From NCBI GenBank assembly GCA_937907395.1, contig CALCII010000013.1, forward strand, positions 186,001-250,000: DNA of 64,000 bases, written 5' to 3'. Below, in pieces: positions 8,651 through 16,630 of this stretch. Positions within the stretch are counted from its first letter, which is position 1. Each line of letters opens with the position of its first letter. The notes under the pieces were generated by a model. The model was not told the DNA's origin. It saw only the letters and a list, made by a program, of their open reading frames with translations, and made no database searches. A program made the position numbers and the translations under genes. The stretch comes from an uncultured Chitinophagaceae bacterium. GTDB lineage: Bacteria > Bacteroidota > Bacteroidia > Chitinophagales > Chitinophagaceae.

Positions 8651-9091
8651 ATGTCGAAGCCGTTTTCCAAACAATTTGAAATGCGTTGGTCCGATGTGGA
8701 TGCCAATATGCATGTGAGTCATTCACGTTATTATGAATTGGGCGCCCATTGCCGTATGAGTTTCCTGATTGAAAACGGATTTACCACAGAAATGATGAAA
8801 CAGTTGTTGATCGGGCCCATTTTATTTCGTGAAGAATGTGTGTTTCGCCGGGAGTTGAATGCAGGAGAAACGGTAACAGTAACTATGAAATTATCACAAT
8901 GCAGAGCTGATGCATCAAGATGGAGTGTGCGGCATGAAATTTTAAAAACGGATGGTATTTTGGCTGCAGTTATCAATGCCGACCTTGCCTGGATGGATCT
9001 TACACTAAGGAAACTTTCGGTGCCGCCACCAGCTGCTACTTTTATGATAGAACAACTGGAAAAGACCGAAGACTTTAAATTACTTGATTGA
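8651..9091 (+). CDS. Acyl-CoA thioesterase, 4HBT/hotdog-fold family
   Basis: 146 residues with the hotdog-fold thioesterase opening FEMRWSDVDANMHVSHSRYYELGAHCR, where the aspartate in RWSDVDANMHV is the position used for catalysis in 4-hydroxybenzoyl-CoA-type thioesterases. The middle (VFRRELNAGETVTVTMKL) and end (AVINADLAWMDL) fit the family. It likely hydrolyses an acyl-CoA; substrate unknown. Its stop codon directly abuts the convergent stop of the ABC-F gene with no gap. Confidence 0.82.
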   Translation: MSKPFSKQFEMRWSDVDANMHVSHSRYYELGAHCRMSFLIENGFTTEMMKQLLIGPILFREECVFRRELNAGETVTVTMKLSQCRADASRWSVRHEILKTDGILAAVINADLAWMDLTLRKLSVPPPAATFMIEQLEKTEDFKLLD

Positions 9092-10999
9092 TCAGGATTC
9101 GTATTCGCTTAATTCCAGCCAACGTAATTCTTTATCATCCAGCAACAGAGTTACTTCTCCAATACGCCCGGAAAGTTGCTGCAGTTCTTCATACGACACA
9201 TTGCCTGCTGATAACTTCTCTGTAATTATTGCTTTTTCAGCAGTCAATTCCTCAATTTCTTTCTGTAATAATTCAAACTCACGTTTTTCTTTAAAGCCAA
9301 GCCTTTTCTTTTCTGTTGGTGCTGCAGATGGTACAGAATGATTTGGTTGTTTTTCTGCTGATTCCTTTTCTTTTTCAGTTTTAATCTCTTCTTGCTCTTT
9401 CTGCCAGATGCGGTATTGTGAATAGTTGCCGGGGAAGTCTCTTACTTCTCCGTTTCCTTCAAATACAAATAAATGATCAACCAATCGATCCATGAAGTAC
9501 CGATCGTGACTTACAATTAATAAGCAACCAGCAAATTCACTTAGAAAATTTTCCAGTACAGCTAATGTGGGCAGATCCAGGTCGTTGGTAGGCTCATCCA
9601 AAACCAAGAAGTTGGGATTGCGGAACAGGATAGACAATAAATGCAATCTTCTTTTTTCGCCACCACTCAGGTTAGAGATATAAGTATATTGTTTTTCGGG
9701 ATCAAATAAGAACAGTTGAAGAAATTGCGCTGCACTTAAAGAGCCCCCGGTGGCCAACGGAAAACTTTCGGCAATGTTTTTCACAAATTCAATGACACGC
9801 ATATCTTCTTTAATGAGTAACCCTTTTTGAGAATAGTTGCCGAATATCACCGTGTCTCCAATGTTGATCTTACCGCTATCAGCTTCCTGTATTCCTTGAA
9901 TGATGTCGATAAATGTAGATTTACCGGCACCGTTTTTCCCAACTATACCAACCCGTTCTCCTTTCTTAAACGTATAGTCAAACCCGTTAAGAATTGTTTT
10001 TTCGCCAAAGGTCTTGTACACTTTTTTCATTTCCACAACCTTGCCGCCCAAGCGATTCATCTTCATGCTCAGTTGTAATTGCTGGTCTTCGATTTTTTGT
10101 TTAGCTTTTGCTTCTACTGTATAAAAATTATCCTGTCGTGCTTTACTTTTTGTTGTTCTGGCTTTTGGTTGCTTGCGCATCCATTCAAGTTCTTTTCGAT
10201 AGAGGTTCCGTGCTTTATCAATACTTGCAATTTCACTTTCAATGCGAGCCGCTTTTTTCTCAAGATAATTTTCATAATCACCTTTGTATTCATAAAGTGT
10301 ACTGCCGTCTAATTCCCATACTTCGTTGCATACTGCATCCAGGAAATAGCGGTCATGCGTAACAAGTAACAATGTGATATTTTCTTTATTGAGATAATGT
10401 TCCAGCCATTCCACCATTTCCACATCGAGATGGTTGGTGGGTTCATCCATGATGAGTAGAACATGTTTGTGTTCGAAACCTATATCAATTAATGTTCTTG
10501 CTAAAGCAACACGTTTCCGCTGTCCGCCCGAAAGCGTTCCTACTTCCTGTTGCAGTTGGTGAATGTTCAGTTTGCCGAGAATCTGTTTCACTTTCGAATC
10601 AAAATCCCAGGCACCTAGTTCATCCATTTTTGTAATGGCATGGTTGAGTTGATGCTGGTAAGCTTCTGTTTCCTCCATATGATCCACCAGGGCTTCATAA
10701 GCTTTAATAGCATTAATAACAGGATGGCTGTGATGAAATATATTATCCAGTACAGTATCTGTTTCTACAAAGCCAGGTTCCTGTTCAAACAGTGCAATGG
10801 TTACATCTTTGTGAATACGGCAGGTTCCTTCATCAGCTGTTTCTTGTCCGGATAAAATTTTAAGCAAAGTGGATTTGCCACTGCCGTTACGGGCCACCAG
10901 GGCAATTTTGTCGCCTTCTTCAATATGAAATGTGATGTTGGAAAAAAGCGGAATGATTCCGTAGCTCTTACTTAAACCTTCGGCAGAAACATAATGCAT
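9092..10999 (-). CDS. uup: ABC-F family ATPase, Uup type
   Basis: 635 residues from the ATG at 10999; a longer TTG start at 11026 would add residues upstream of the conserved MHYVSAEGLSKSYG and precede the likely promoter. Two ABC cassettes lie in tandem with no membrane part: Walker A NGSGKST and NGAGKST, signatures LSGGQRKR and LSGGEKRR, Walker B MDEPTNHLD and LDEPTNDLD. The ABC-F linker is basic (RKELEWMRKQPKARTTKSKARQ). The final 75 residues form a coiled coil, the Uup-type C-terminal DNA-binding domain. Family members act on ribosomes or structured nucleic acid. Uup is favoured over EttA by that tail. Confidence 0.87.
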   Translation of the reverse strand: MHYVSAEGLSKSYGIIPLFSNITFHIEEGDKIALVARNGSGKSTLLKILSGQETADEGTCRIHKDVTIALFEQEPGFVETDTVLDNIFHHSHPVINAIKAYEALVDHMEETEAYQHQLNHAITKMDELGAWDFDSKVKQILGKLNIHQLQQEVGTLSGGQRKRVALARTLIDIGFEHKHVLLIMDEPTNHLDVEMVEWLEHYLNKENITLLLVTHDRYFLDAVCNEVWELDGSTLYEYKGDYENYLEKKAARIESEIASIDKARNLYRKELEWMRKQPKARTTKSKARQDNFYTVEAKAKQKIEDQQLQLSMKMNRLGGKVVEMKKVYKTFGEKTILNGFDYTFKKGERVGIVGKNGAGKSTFIDIIQGIQEADSGKINIGDTVIFGNYSQKGLLIKEDMRVIEFVKNIAESFPLATGGSLSAAQFLQLFLFDPEKQYTYISNLSGGEKRRLHLLSILFRNPNFLVLDEPTNDLDLPTLAVLENFLSEFAGCLLIVSHDRYFMDRLVDHLFVFEGNGEVRDFPGNYSQYRIWQKEQEEIKTEKEKESAEKQPNHSVPSAAPTEKKRLGFKEKREFELLQKEIEELTAEKAIITEKLSAGNVSYEELQQLSGRIGEVTLLLDDKELRWLELSEYES

Positions 11000-11003
11000 G
11001 GAG

Positions 11004-11011
11004 CAAAGATA
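11004..11011 (-). promoter_or_regulatory. Likely -7 box of the ABC-F gene
   Basis: TATCTTTG on the minus strand matches TAnnTTTG and ends only 4 bp before the ATG at 10999, suggesting a nearly leaderless mRNA. No well-spaced -33 TTG is seen. Confidence 0.4.
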
Positions 11012-11035
11012 AGCAGGGAGGCGCAAGAGCGGTGA

Positions 11036-11680
11036 TCATTGACCCGACCAATATATAAGTAAACAAATAAATATGGTTACCGCAAGGAGGGCCACATACT
11101 TCCATTTACGATAAAGAAGTTGTTGCTTTTTTAATTCCAGTTGCCGGTTGATGTATGCACGGCTTATAGCATCATTTCCCGCCAGCAGGTGAAGCCGTTC
11201 GGCCACAAGAATAGTATCAGCAAGCGGAAAGGGAGAAGTGGCATCGGTAAGGTATTTAACAATAAGCCTGTTTATTTCAGTATCACCAAATCCATTTAAT
11301 TGTTCAATCATTTCCTTACTCAGGAACCGGCAGATTTTCGAAGCAACGCCACTGTAATTCATGCGGTGAACATCCATTTGAAAAACGGACTTGTTAATTT
11401 CCAGAGCCTTGCGGAGAATATTGGGAGGGGTGATCATTTCGTCTGCTTTGAATTGCCCCGATGCTTTTTTAAGCCAACGCTCCTGCAGGTAAGCTTCCTT
11501 GCGTGTGGGGTTTGTTAATACCTCATACGCTTCTTTAATTTCATTGAACAGGGCAATACCCTCTTTATTATTATTGTTTTTATCAGGGTGGTGCATCATG
11601 GCCAGTTTACGGTACGCCTGTTTGATCTCTTTAAGAGTTGCGGTAACTGGAATATTCAATATGCCATAATAATCTTTCAG
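11036..11680 (-). CDS. J-domain (DnaJ-like) protein with C-terminal membrane anchor, probable CTG start
   Basis: About 214 residues. The N-terminus is a J domain: DYYGILNIPVTATLKEIKQAYRK, then MMHHPDKN with the HPD motif that stimulates DnaK. The C-terminus is a single membrane helix (YVALLAVTIFICLLIYW), so it is a membrane-anchored co-chaperone without the zinc or client domains of DnaJ. No ATG exists upstream: a stop codon lies just before, and the only start that keeps the conserved KDYYGIL opening is CTG at 11680; a TTG at 11659 would cut helix I of the J domain. Client unknown. Confidence 0.78.
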   Translation of the reverse strand: MKDYYGILNIPVTATLKEIKQAYRKLAMMHHPDKNNNNKEGIALFNEIKEAYEVLTNPTRKEAYLQERWLKKASGQFKADEMITPPNILRKALEINKSVFQMDVHRMNYSGVASKICRFLSKEMIEQLNGFGDTEINRLIVKYLTDATSPFPLADTILVAERLHLLAGNDAISRAYINRQLELKKQQLLYRKWKYVALLAVTIFICLLIYWSGQ

Positions 11681-11697
11681 GTGCGTTGATTGTGATG

Positions 11698-11705
11698 CAA
11701 AGTTG
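11698..11705 (-). promoter_or_regulatory. Possible -7 box of the J-domain gene, inside a small palindrome
   Basis: CAACTTTG on the minus strand differs from TAnnTTTG at the first base. It sits in the palindrome ATGCAA-AG-TTGCAT and would place the transcript start about 10 nt before the CTG start at 11680. Confidence 0.3.
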
Positions 11706-11790
11706 CATTTTTACATGTTTATCGCCATTTTTATTTTAATCTTAGTTCAGTTGTATAACAAGTCGATTTTCCGTTTTATTTTTATCATTC

Positions 11791-12384
11791 ATGCGATATA
11801 TGTTCCTTCTTTATCTTCAGCTGACTGGTCTGTGCGCAATAGCCCAGCAGGCGAATGCAGTCACCGTTGCTGATGCCGGAGTCCAGGGCACCGGATATTA
11901 TTCAACGGCTGTTCAACAGAAGAAACTAAAAGGATATTCAGCATTTTTTTTCAGTTTGATGTGGTTGCATCCTAAATCAGGATCTTTATTTGAAAGGAAA
12001 ACCTTTCAGCACTACCTCAATGCAACAGGTGCCACGTTTTACATAACAGATGAAGAGTTCAGTTTGATTAAAACTTATGTATTGCAACACAGGCAAACTA
12101 TTATATCTGAAAAAGAAACCACAACAAGTCCTTTGATCTATCGTGCAAGGGTGAATTTGTACGGGCTTTCATTTGTTGATAATGCGCTCGGTTCTGTAAT
12201 TATGTATTTTGATGCAGGAACAGATGAGCCTTTTGCTTTGTATGATGTTTTTAATTTTAACAAAGCCAAAGCGGGGAAACGAAAGTTGCATCATGAACTA
12301 CAAACAAGACTGGTGCAAACGTTTCGTCCCCGAAAAGTAAAAGAGTTTGTGATTTGTTATAGCTGTAAAGAATCCGCTAACTAA
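11791..12384 (+). CDS. Hypothetical secreted protein
   Basis: 197 residues with a signal peptide (MRYMFLLYLQLTGLCAIA, then QQANA). No domain is recognised. The mature part mixes short beta segments with basic stretches and ends near VICYSCKESAN with two cysteines. It may be periplasmic. Its stop overlaps the stop of the convergent minus-strand gene by 4 bp. The ATG at 11791 is the only sensible start because it gives a clean signal peptide. Confidence 0.6.
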   Translation: MRYMFLLYLQLTGLCAIAQQANAVTVADAGVQGTGYYSTAVQQKKLKGYSAFFFSLMWLHPKSGSLFERKTFQHYLNATGATFYITDEEFSLIKTYVLQHRQTIISEKETTTSPLIYRARVNLYGLSFVDNALGSVIMYFDAGTDEPFALYDVFNFNKAKAGKRKLHHELQTRLVQTFRPRKVKEFVICYSCKESAN

Positions 12385-13433
12385 TCAATCGTTCTTGTCC
12401 CTTCTATTTCAAATGCGAGGCCAGGCCCATAAACAGCTGCCGGAGTTTGGTAGCCCGGTTTGTAAACACCATCGATGATTTTTTTCACAATATGCAGTGT
12501 GGCTAATACGGTGAATGTATATCCATCGGCACAAACAAATTTCCGGATCACAGCATCTCCTTTTTTGTTGCTTGCCTTTCCCCAGATATAAGTACTTCCG
12601 TTTGCCCGTTGCTCATCTGTTGGTCCGGCTGGAGCCGCATTGATTTTATTTTGAATAATGCCACGCATCCATTTTGTACGTAACAACCAATTCAGCATGA
12701 ACTGAAATTTCAATAAACGATAGGTGAGAGGTGTAACACCTGTGTATGTTTCAATATTGGGGATACCTGTTGTGAAATAGGCAGTGGATACATCGCCCCA
12801 TGGAATCGACATTACAAACCTTTTTTTGTTTTCAAACTGCAGCCACATGGAATGTTGTCCCAATGGTTTGTTTGCAATTTTTCCATTAATACGGGCAGCA
12901 CCACCTTCGCCCAGTTTGCTGGCCATCGTTGTAGCCGTACCATGACTCAGGCTTCCTCCCATTGGCACAAAAGCCAGTTTGAGATCGGTGGCATCGGGCA
13001 AAAGTTCTTTCAGTTGAAGTGCCATACAATCTGTTGGTACCACATCAAAACCTGTACCAGGCATTAGCATAATGCCGGCATTTTTTGCTGCGGCATCATA
13101 TTGTTTGATGAATTCAAAAACAGAAATATCACCATTGATATCGAGGTAATGAGTTTGAGTGTTAATACAGGCTTCCACCATTTGTTTGGCTGTTTGTTTG
13201 AAGGGGCCTGCAGCATGAATCACAATGAATACCTGTTCTAATTGTTTCTTCAATACTTCTTCATCGTCCAGCGAAAAAACCGTATAAGGGAATTGTAATT
13301 CTTCTGCTAATGAACGGATGGCGGTTTCGTTTCTGCCTGCTAAAACCGGAACAAGATTGTATTGTTTAGCATAACGTGCCAGTAACTTTCCTGTATAACC
13401 ATTTGCTCCGTAAATAAGAATTTGATGTTTCAT
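12381..13433 (-). CDS. Saccharopine dehydrogenase-like NAD(P)-binding protein
   Basis: 350 residues beginning MKHQILIYGANGYTGKLLA, a Rossmann dinucleotide-binding loop GANGYTG typical of the saccharopine dehydrogenase N-terminal domain and of trans-acting enoyl reductase-like proteins. Conserved phrases VIHAAGPFKQT and MLMPGTGFDVVPTDC match that group. The C-terminal part (GPTDEQRANGSTYIWG) is also characteristic. Probably a soluble oxidoreductase; substrate unknown, and true lysine-pathway function is unlikely. The fRMsr gene ends 8 bp upstream, so the two are probably cotranscribed. Confidence 0.8.
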   Translation of the reverse strand: MKHQILIYGANGYTGKLLARYAKQYNLVPVLAGRNETAIRSLAEELQFPYTVFSLDDEEVLKKQLEQVFIVIHAAGPFKQTAKQMVEACINTQTHYLDINGDISVFEFIKQYDAAAKNAGIMLMPGTGFDVVPTDCMALQLKELLPDATDLKLAFVPMGGSLSHGTATTMASKLGEGGAARINGKIANKPLGQHSMWLQFENKKRFVMSIPWGDVSTAYFTTGIPNIETYTGVTPLTYRLLKFQFMLNWLLRTKWMRGIIQNKINAAPAGPTDEQRANGSTYIWGKASNKKGDAVIRKFVCADGYTFTVLATLHIVKKIIDGVYKPGYQTPAAVYGPGLAFEIEGTRTID

Positions 13434-13441
13434 GTGTATGA

Positions 13442-13936
13442 TCAGAATTCAATGAGGGAAATGATTTGTTCCAGGTATTGTTGATCCGTTGTATCGAATG
13501 AACTCAGTTCATTACTATCAATATCGAGGATAGCGACTACTTTTTGATTTCTGATAACGGGCACTACAATCTCTGATTTACTTAAATTGCTGCAGGCAAT
13601 ATGTCCGGGAAATTGCTCTACGTCTGCAACAATCACTGTAGTTTCCTGCGCCCAGGCTGTACCACAAACACCCCTGCCTTTACGGATTCGTGTACAGGCT
13701 ACCGGCCCCTGAAATGGACCCAATACCAGTTCTTCGCCTTCTGCCGTTTTAGCCGATGACTTTACGAGGTAGAAGCCCACCCACAACCAACCGAATTGTT
13801 CTTTTAAAGCCGCACAAATATTTGCCAGGTTGGCGGTAAGGTCTTCTTCGCCTGTTAGCAATCCTTTAATCTGGGGCAGGAGCGATTGATATTGCTCCTC
13901 CTTGCTTCCCCTGATGATTTGTAAATCTTCTGCCAT
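13442..13936 (-). CDS. msrC: Free methionine-(R)-sulfoxide reductase (GAF domain)
   Basis: 164 residues consisting of one GAF domain. The three redox cysteines of fRMsr enzymes are present: C81 in PVACTRIRKG, C91 in GRGVCGTAW and C115 in GHIACSN; FGWLWVGFYLV and VAILDIDS are family hallmarks. It reduces free methionine-R-sulfoxide in the cytoplasm using thioredoxin as donor. A -7-like box lies just upstream, and the saccharopine-dehydrogenase-like gene follows 8 bp later. Confidence 0.92.
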   Translation of the reverse strand: MAEDLQIIRGSKEEQYQSLLPQIKGLLTGEEDLTANLANICAALKEQFGWLWVGFYLVKSSAKTAEGEELVLGPFQGPVACTRIRKGRGVCGTAWAQETTVIVADVEQFPGHIACSNLSKSEIVVPVIRNQKVVAILDIDSNELSSFDTTDQQYLEQIISLIEF

Positions 13937-13950
13937 ACTTCTGATTTCAG

Positions 13951-13958
13951 CAAAGGTA
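13951..13958 (-). promoter_or_regulatory. Likely -7 box of msrC
   Basis: TACCTTTG on the minus strand fits TAnnTTTG and ends 14 bp before the ATG at 13936. A -33 element is not clear. Confidence 0.45.
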
Positions 13959-13998
13959 TCGTTTCTTCAGGCTGCAGGAAGTTTTGTTGAGGTGTGGT

Positions 13999-15108
13999 TT
14001 AGAATCCCCTTCCACCGGTTAAGAAACTGTACACTTTTGGTGCCGCCGTTCGTAAGAGTGCTCCGGTAATCACACAAAAAAGAATGATGACAAAGGGAAG
14101 GAAAATATATTCTAACAGTCTGTGATAAGCGAAATGCGCTGTATAAGGGTGAATCAGCCACATGGTGTAATTGATTAGTGGAACATGTAGTGCATATATG
14201 ATAAACGAGAAAGCACTCAGCCATATAAACCATTGCCTGCTCATACACCAGCGTACGATAGCATCACAACCAAACCATACAGTAATAAACCCGGTAAATA
14301 CAACAGTTTTATGCAGAATCAGTAATGTGATGCCGCCAGGTGTGCCGGCGGGTAAATAAAATGCCAGTATTGTTTTGATAATGCTTGTGATGATAAAAAC
14401 CGGTGCAATCCATTTTAAATGCAGCCATTTCGGAGGTGTGGTTAGATCTTTATTGTTTTTTGCCAGCCATATTCCAAGTGAGAAAAACAAAAGGCCTTCA
14501 CCTTCAATGAAATGAAGCCCCATCATGGATAACCAGAAAAATACAGCTATCGGAAACCAGATTTTCGGGATTTTAATAACAGCCCGTTTTAAAAGGGGAT
14601 ACATGAGGTTGTACACAAACAGTACCCGAATGAACCAGAGTTGAAAGGCAACGGGAACTAATGTCCATCTTGTGAGTAATCCTTTCCAGCCTATTTCTGT
14701 ATAGGGCCTGTTATCGCCCATCTGGTCAAGTTGTGCTGCTTTAACGGCGGCAGCAGTGATTGGATATTGTTGCCATAGAAATGTAATCAATAAGGCAATT
14801 GCACTCCAGAGAAGATAAGGAAGAAGTAATGTCCGGGTACGTTTACCGATCCGTTTCCAGTAGGGTTGTTCATCGTGCAACGAAAATAAATATCCTGAAA
14901 TTGCAAAAAGCATTGGAATCCGGAAACGGAACAATCCATTGGCTGTGAAGTATTCAAAAAAGGCCGTGAACGTCATTTTCTCCTCAACAAAGGTGAAAGG
15001 TTGCAGATAGGAGTTGTTGAGGTTATAGCCATGCACATAAACCAACAACAACATGGAGAGGAAAGAATAAAATTTCAGTTTCTGACTGACAAATGGCGAA
15101 AGGGTCAT
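13999..15108 (-). CDS. Acyltransferase family 3 membrane protein
   Basis: 369 residues with about ten hydrophobic segments. The N-terminal part LFRFRIPMLFAISGYLFSLHD matches the acyltransferase-3 (OafA/YrhL-type) membrane domain, and the second half has the expected series of helices (LWFIRVLFVYNLMYPLL, FSLGIWLAKNN, FIIYALHVPLINY). Such enzymes move acyl groups onto sugars or lipids of the envelope; the substrate cannot be told. It lies 62 bp downstream of msrC's promoter region and on the same strand, transcribed toward it. Confidence 0.82.
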   Translation of the reverse strand: MTLSPFVSQKLKFYSFLSMLLLVYVHGYNLNNSYLQPFTFVEEKMTFTAFFEYFTANGLFRFRIPMLFAISGYLFSLHDEQPYWKRIGKRTRTLLLPYLLWSAIALLITFLWQQYPITAAAVKAAQLDQMGDNRPYTEIGWKGLLTRWTLVPVAFQLWFIRVLFVYNLMYPLLKRAVIKIPKIWFPIAVFFWLSMMGLHFIEGEGLLFFSLGIWLAKNNKDLTTPPKWLHLKWIAPVFIITSIIKTILAFYLPAGTPGGITLLILHKTVVFTGFITVWFGCDAIVRWCMSRQWFIWLSAFSFIIYALHVPLINYTMWLIHPYTAHFAYHRLLEYIFLPFVIILFCVITGALLRTAAPKVYSFLTGGRGF

Positions 15109-15349
15109 GTAACTAATACGGTGTTTGTAGCTGACAAGTTACAAAAACATGGCTTTTGTGCTTCAAAATCAATAGTCAGCCATGGATTGATACAGCTATT
15201 TCATTATGATCTAAATGTGCTTCGTCTGATTGAATCTTCGTATTTTAGACGTTTATTTCCGAAAGAAGATAGCGCTTTCAATTAACCTCCGAACAACAAC
15301 CTTATCAGCTGCCATGATTCTCGCCTGTGCGTTATAAACGCCTGGTTAT

Positions 15350-16579
15350 ATGAGAAAAATTTTATTTACACTTAGTTGTGTGTTCCTTTTATTTGTTCAT
15401 GCCCTAGCAGGTAGCAAAGGCAGTATCTATACAACACCCGGAGATACATTGAAGGTTGTTAACTGGAACCTGGAATGGTTTGGCGGATCACTTGGTCCCG
15501 ATGATGATAGTTTGCAACAAGAGAATGTTTTAAAGGTCATGCTGAACCTGAATGCAGATGTGTATGCCTTAATTGAAGTGGTGAGTGTTACCCGTTTACA
15601 GGATGTTGTAAGGCAAATGCCCGGGTACGATTTTGTGGTAGCCGATTTTTGTTCAGGTGGATCCAGTGCCAATTCATGCAAGAGTGCACAAAAACTGGCT
15701 TTTGTTTACCGCACTTCAAAAGTGACGAAGATTCGTGAATATGGGGTACTTCGTTTTGGTGGTAGTTCCAATGCTTACAATAACTGGAGTAGTGGAAGGT
15801 TTCCTTATCTGATGTCGGCAGATATTACACTGAATGGTGTAACGCAACGTGTGGAATTTATTTCTGTGCATGCAAAAGCAAATCTGCCTGATTACATTGA
15901 TTCATACAATCGCCGTAAAGCCGGAGCCCAGGAATTGTATGATTCCATCCGCTTTCAATATCCAACTTCTAATGTGATTGTATTAGGTGACTATAATGAT
16001 GATCTCACGAAAACAATTACTACCCAAATGGCACCGGATACTACCACCTCCTGGATCGCTTTTAAAGCAGACCAGGTGAATTTTGCAGCAGTAACATTGC
16101 CATTAAGCCTGAGCGGACAACGATCTACAGTTTCTTATCCAACAGTAATTGATCATGTGGTGATCTCAAAAGACATGAACCGTTATTATGTAGCGAATTC
16201 AGCTAAAATATTCAAAACGGAAGTGGAAAGCTGGATTACCAGTTATGGCACCACTACCAGCGATCATTACCCGGTGCAGACAAAATACGTATGGTCAACC
16301 ACCACGCCGGTTGCCAATGTGCCTGTTCCGGAAACTCAAACAAAACTAATTGTTGGTGCCGGTGAATTAAATATGTATATCACTCATGTTCGCTATGAAA
16401 AAGGGAAGGTACAACTGTTGAATATGAACGGACAGGTGATTCAGCAACAGCAAGTGCAGCTCATCAACGGTACATCAACACTGCATTTGAATACATCGCA
16501 GCTGTCGACAGGAATTTACCTTGTAAGATTGATTACTAACGGCAAAGCAGAAACGAAGAAAATTTACATCTACAGATAA
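15350..16579 (+). CDS. Secreted endonuclease/exonuclease/phosphatase-family protein with T9SS type A sorting domain
   Basis: 409 residues. Signal peptide MRKILFTLSCVFLLFVHALA; EEP domain about 30-325 with its key motifs: VVNWNLEWFGG (Asn of the metal site), YALIEVV (catalytic Glu), FISVHAKA, VIVLGDYNDD (Asp/Asn pair) and TSDHYPV (catalytic His). The last 80 residues, including LLNMNGQVI and LSTGIYLVRLITNGKAETKKIYIYR, form a type A T9SS sorting domain. It is therefore exported and probably surface-attached or released. Activity could be nuclease or phosphodiesterase; metal and catalytic residues appear intact. Confidence 0.88.
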   Translation: MRKILFTLSCVFLLFVHALAGSKGSIYTTPGDTLKVVNWNLEWFGGSLGPDDDSLQQENVLKVMLNLNADVYALIEVVSVTRLQDVVRQMPGYDFVVADFCSGGSSANSCKSAQKLAFVYRTSKVTKIREYGVLRFGGSSNAYNNWSSGRFPYLMSADITLNGVTQRVEFISVHAKANLPDYIDSYNRRKAGAQELYDSIRFQYPTSNVIVLGDYNDDLTKTITTQMAPDTTTSWIAFKADQVNFAAVTLPLSLSGQRSTVSYPTVIDHVVISKDMNRYYVANSAKIFKTEVESWITSYGTTTSDHYPVQTKYVWSTTTPVANVPVPETQTKLIVGAGELNMYITHVRYEKGKVQLLNMNGQVIQQQQVQLINGTSTLHLNTSQLSTGIYLVRLITNGKAETKKIYIYR

Positions 16580-16586
16580 AGATTGA

Positions 16587-16625
16587 AGGACTGAAGGATT
16601 GAATTCAGTCCTTCAGTCCTCACTC
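16587..16625. terminator. Hairpin between convergent genes, probably bidirectional terminator
   Basis: Perfect 12-bp inverted repeat AGGACTGAAGGA / TCCTTCAGTCCT (16587-16598 and 16609-16620), loop 10 nt, between the EEP gene and gcvP, which converge here. No long T run follows, so efficiency is uncertain. Confidence 0.6.
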
Positions 16626-16630
16626 ATTAA

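Noticed and set aside
15001..15285. 94-residue plus-strand frame upstream of the EEP gene
   Set aside because: It begins inside the antisense acyltransferase gene and has no motif or signal; the 15109-15349 gap looks non-coding.
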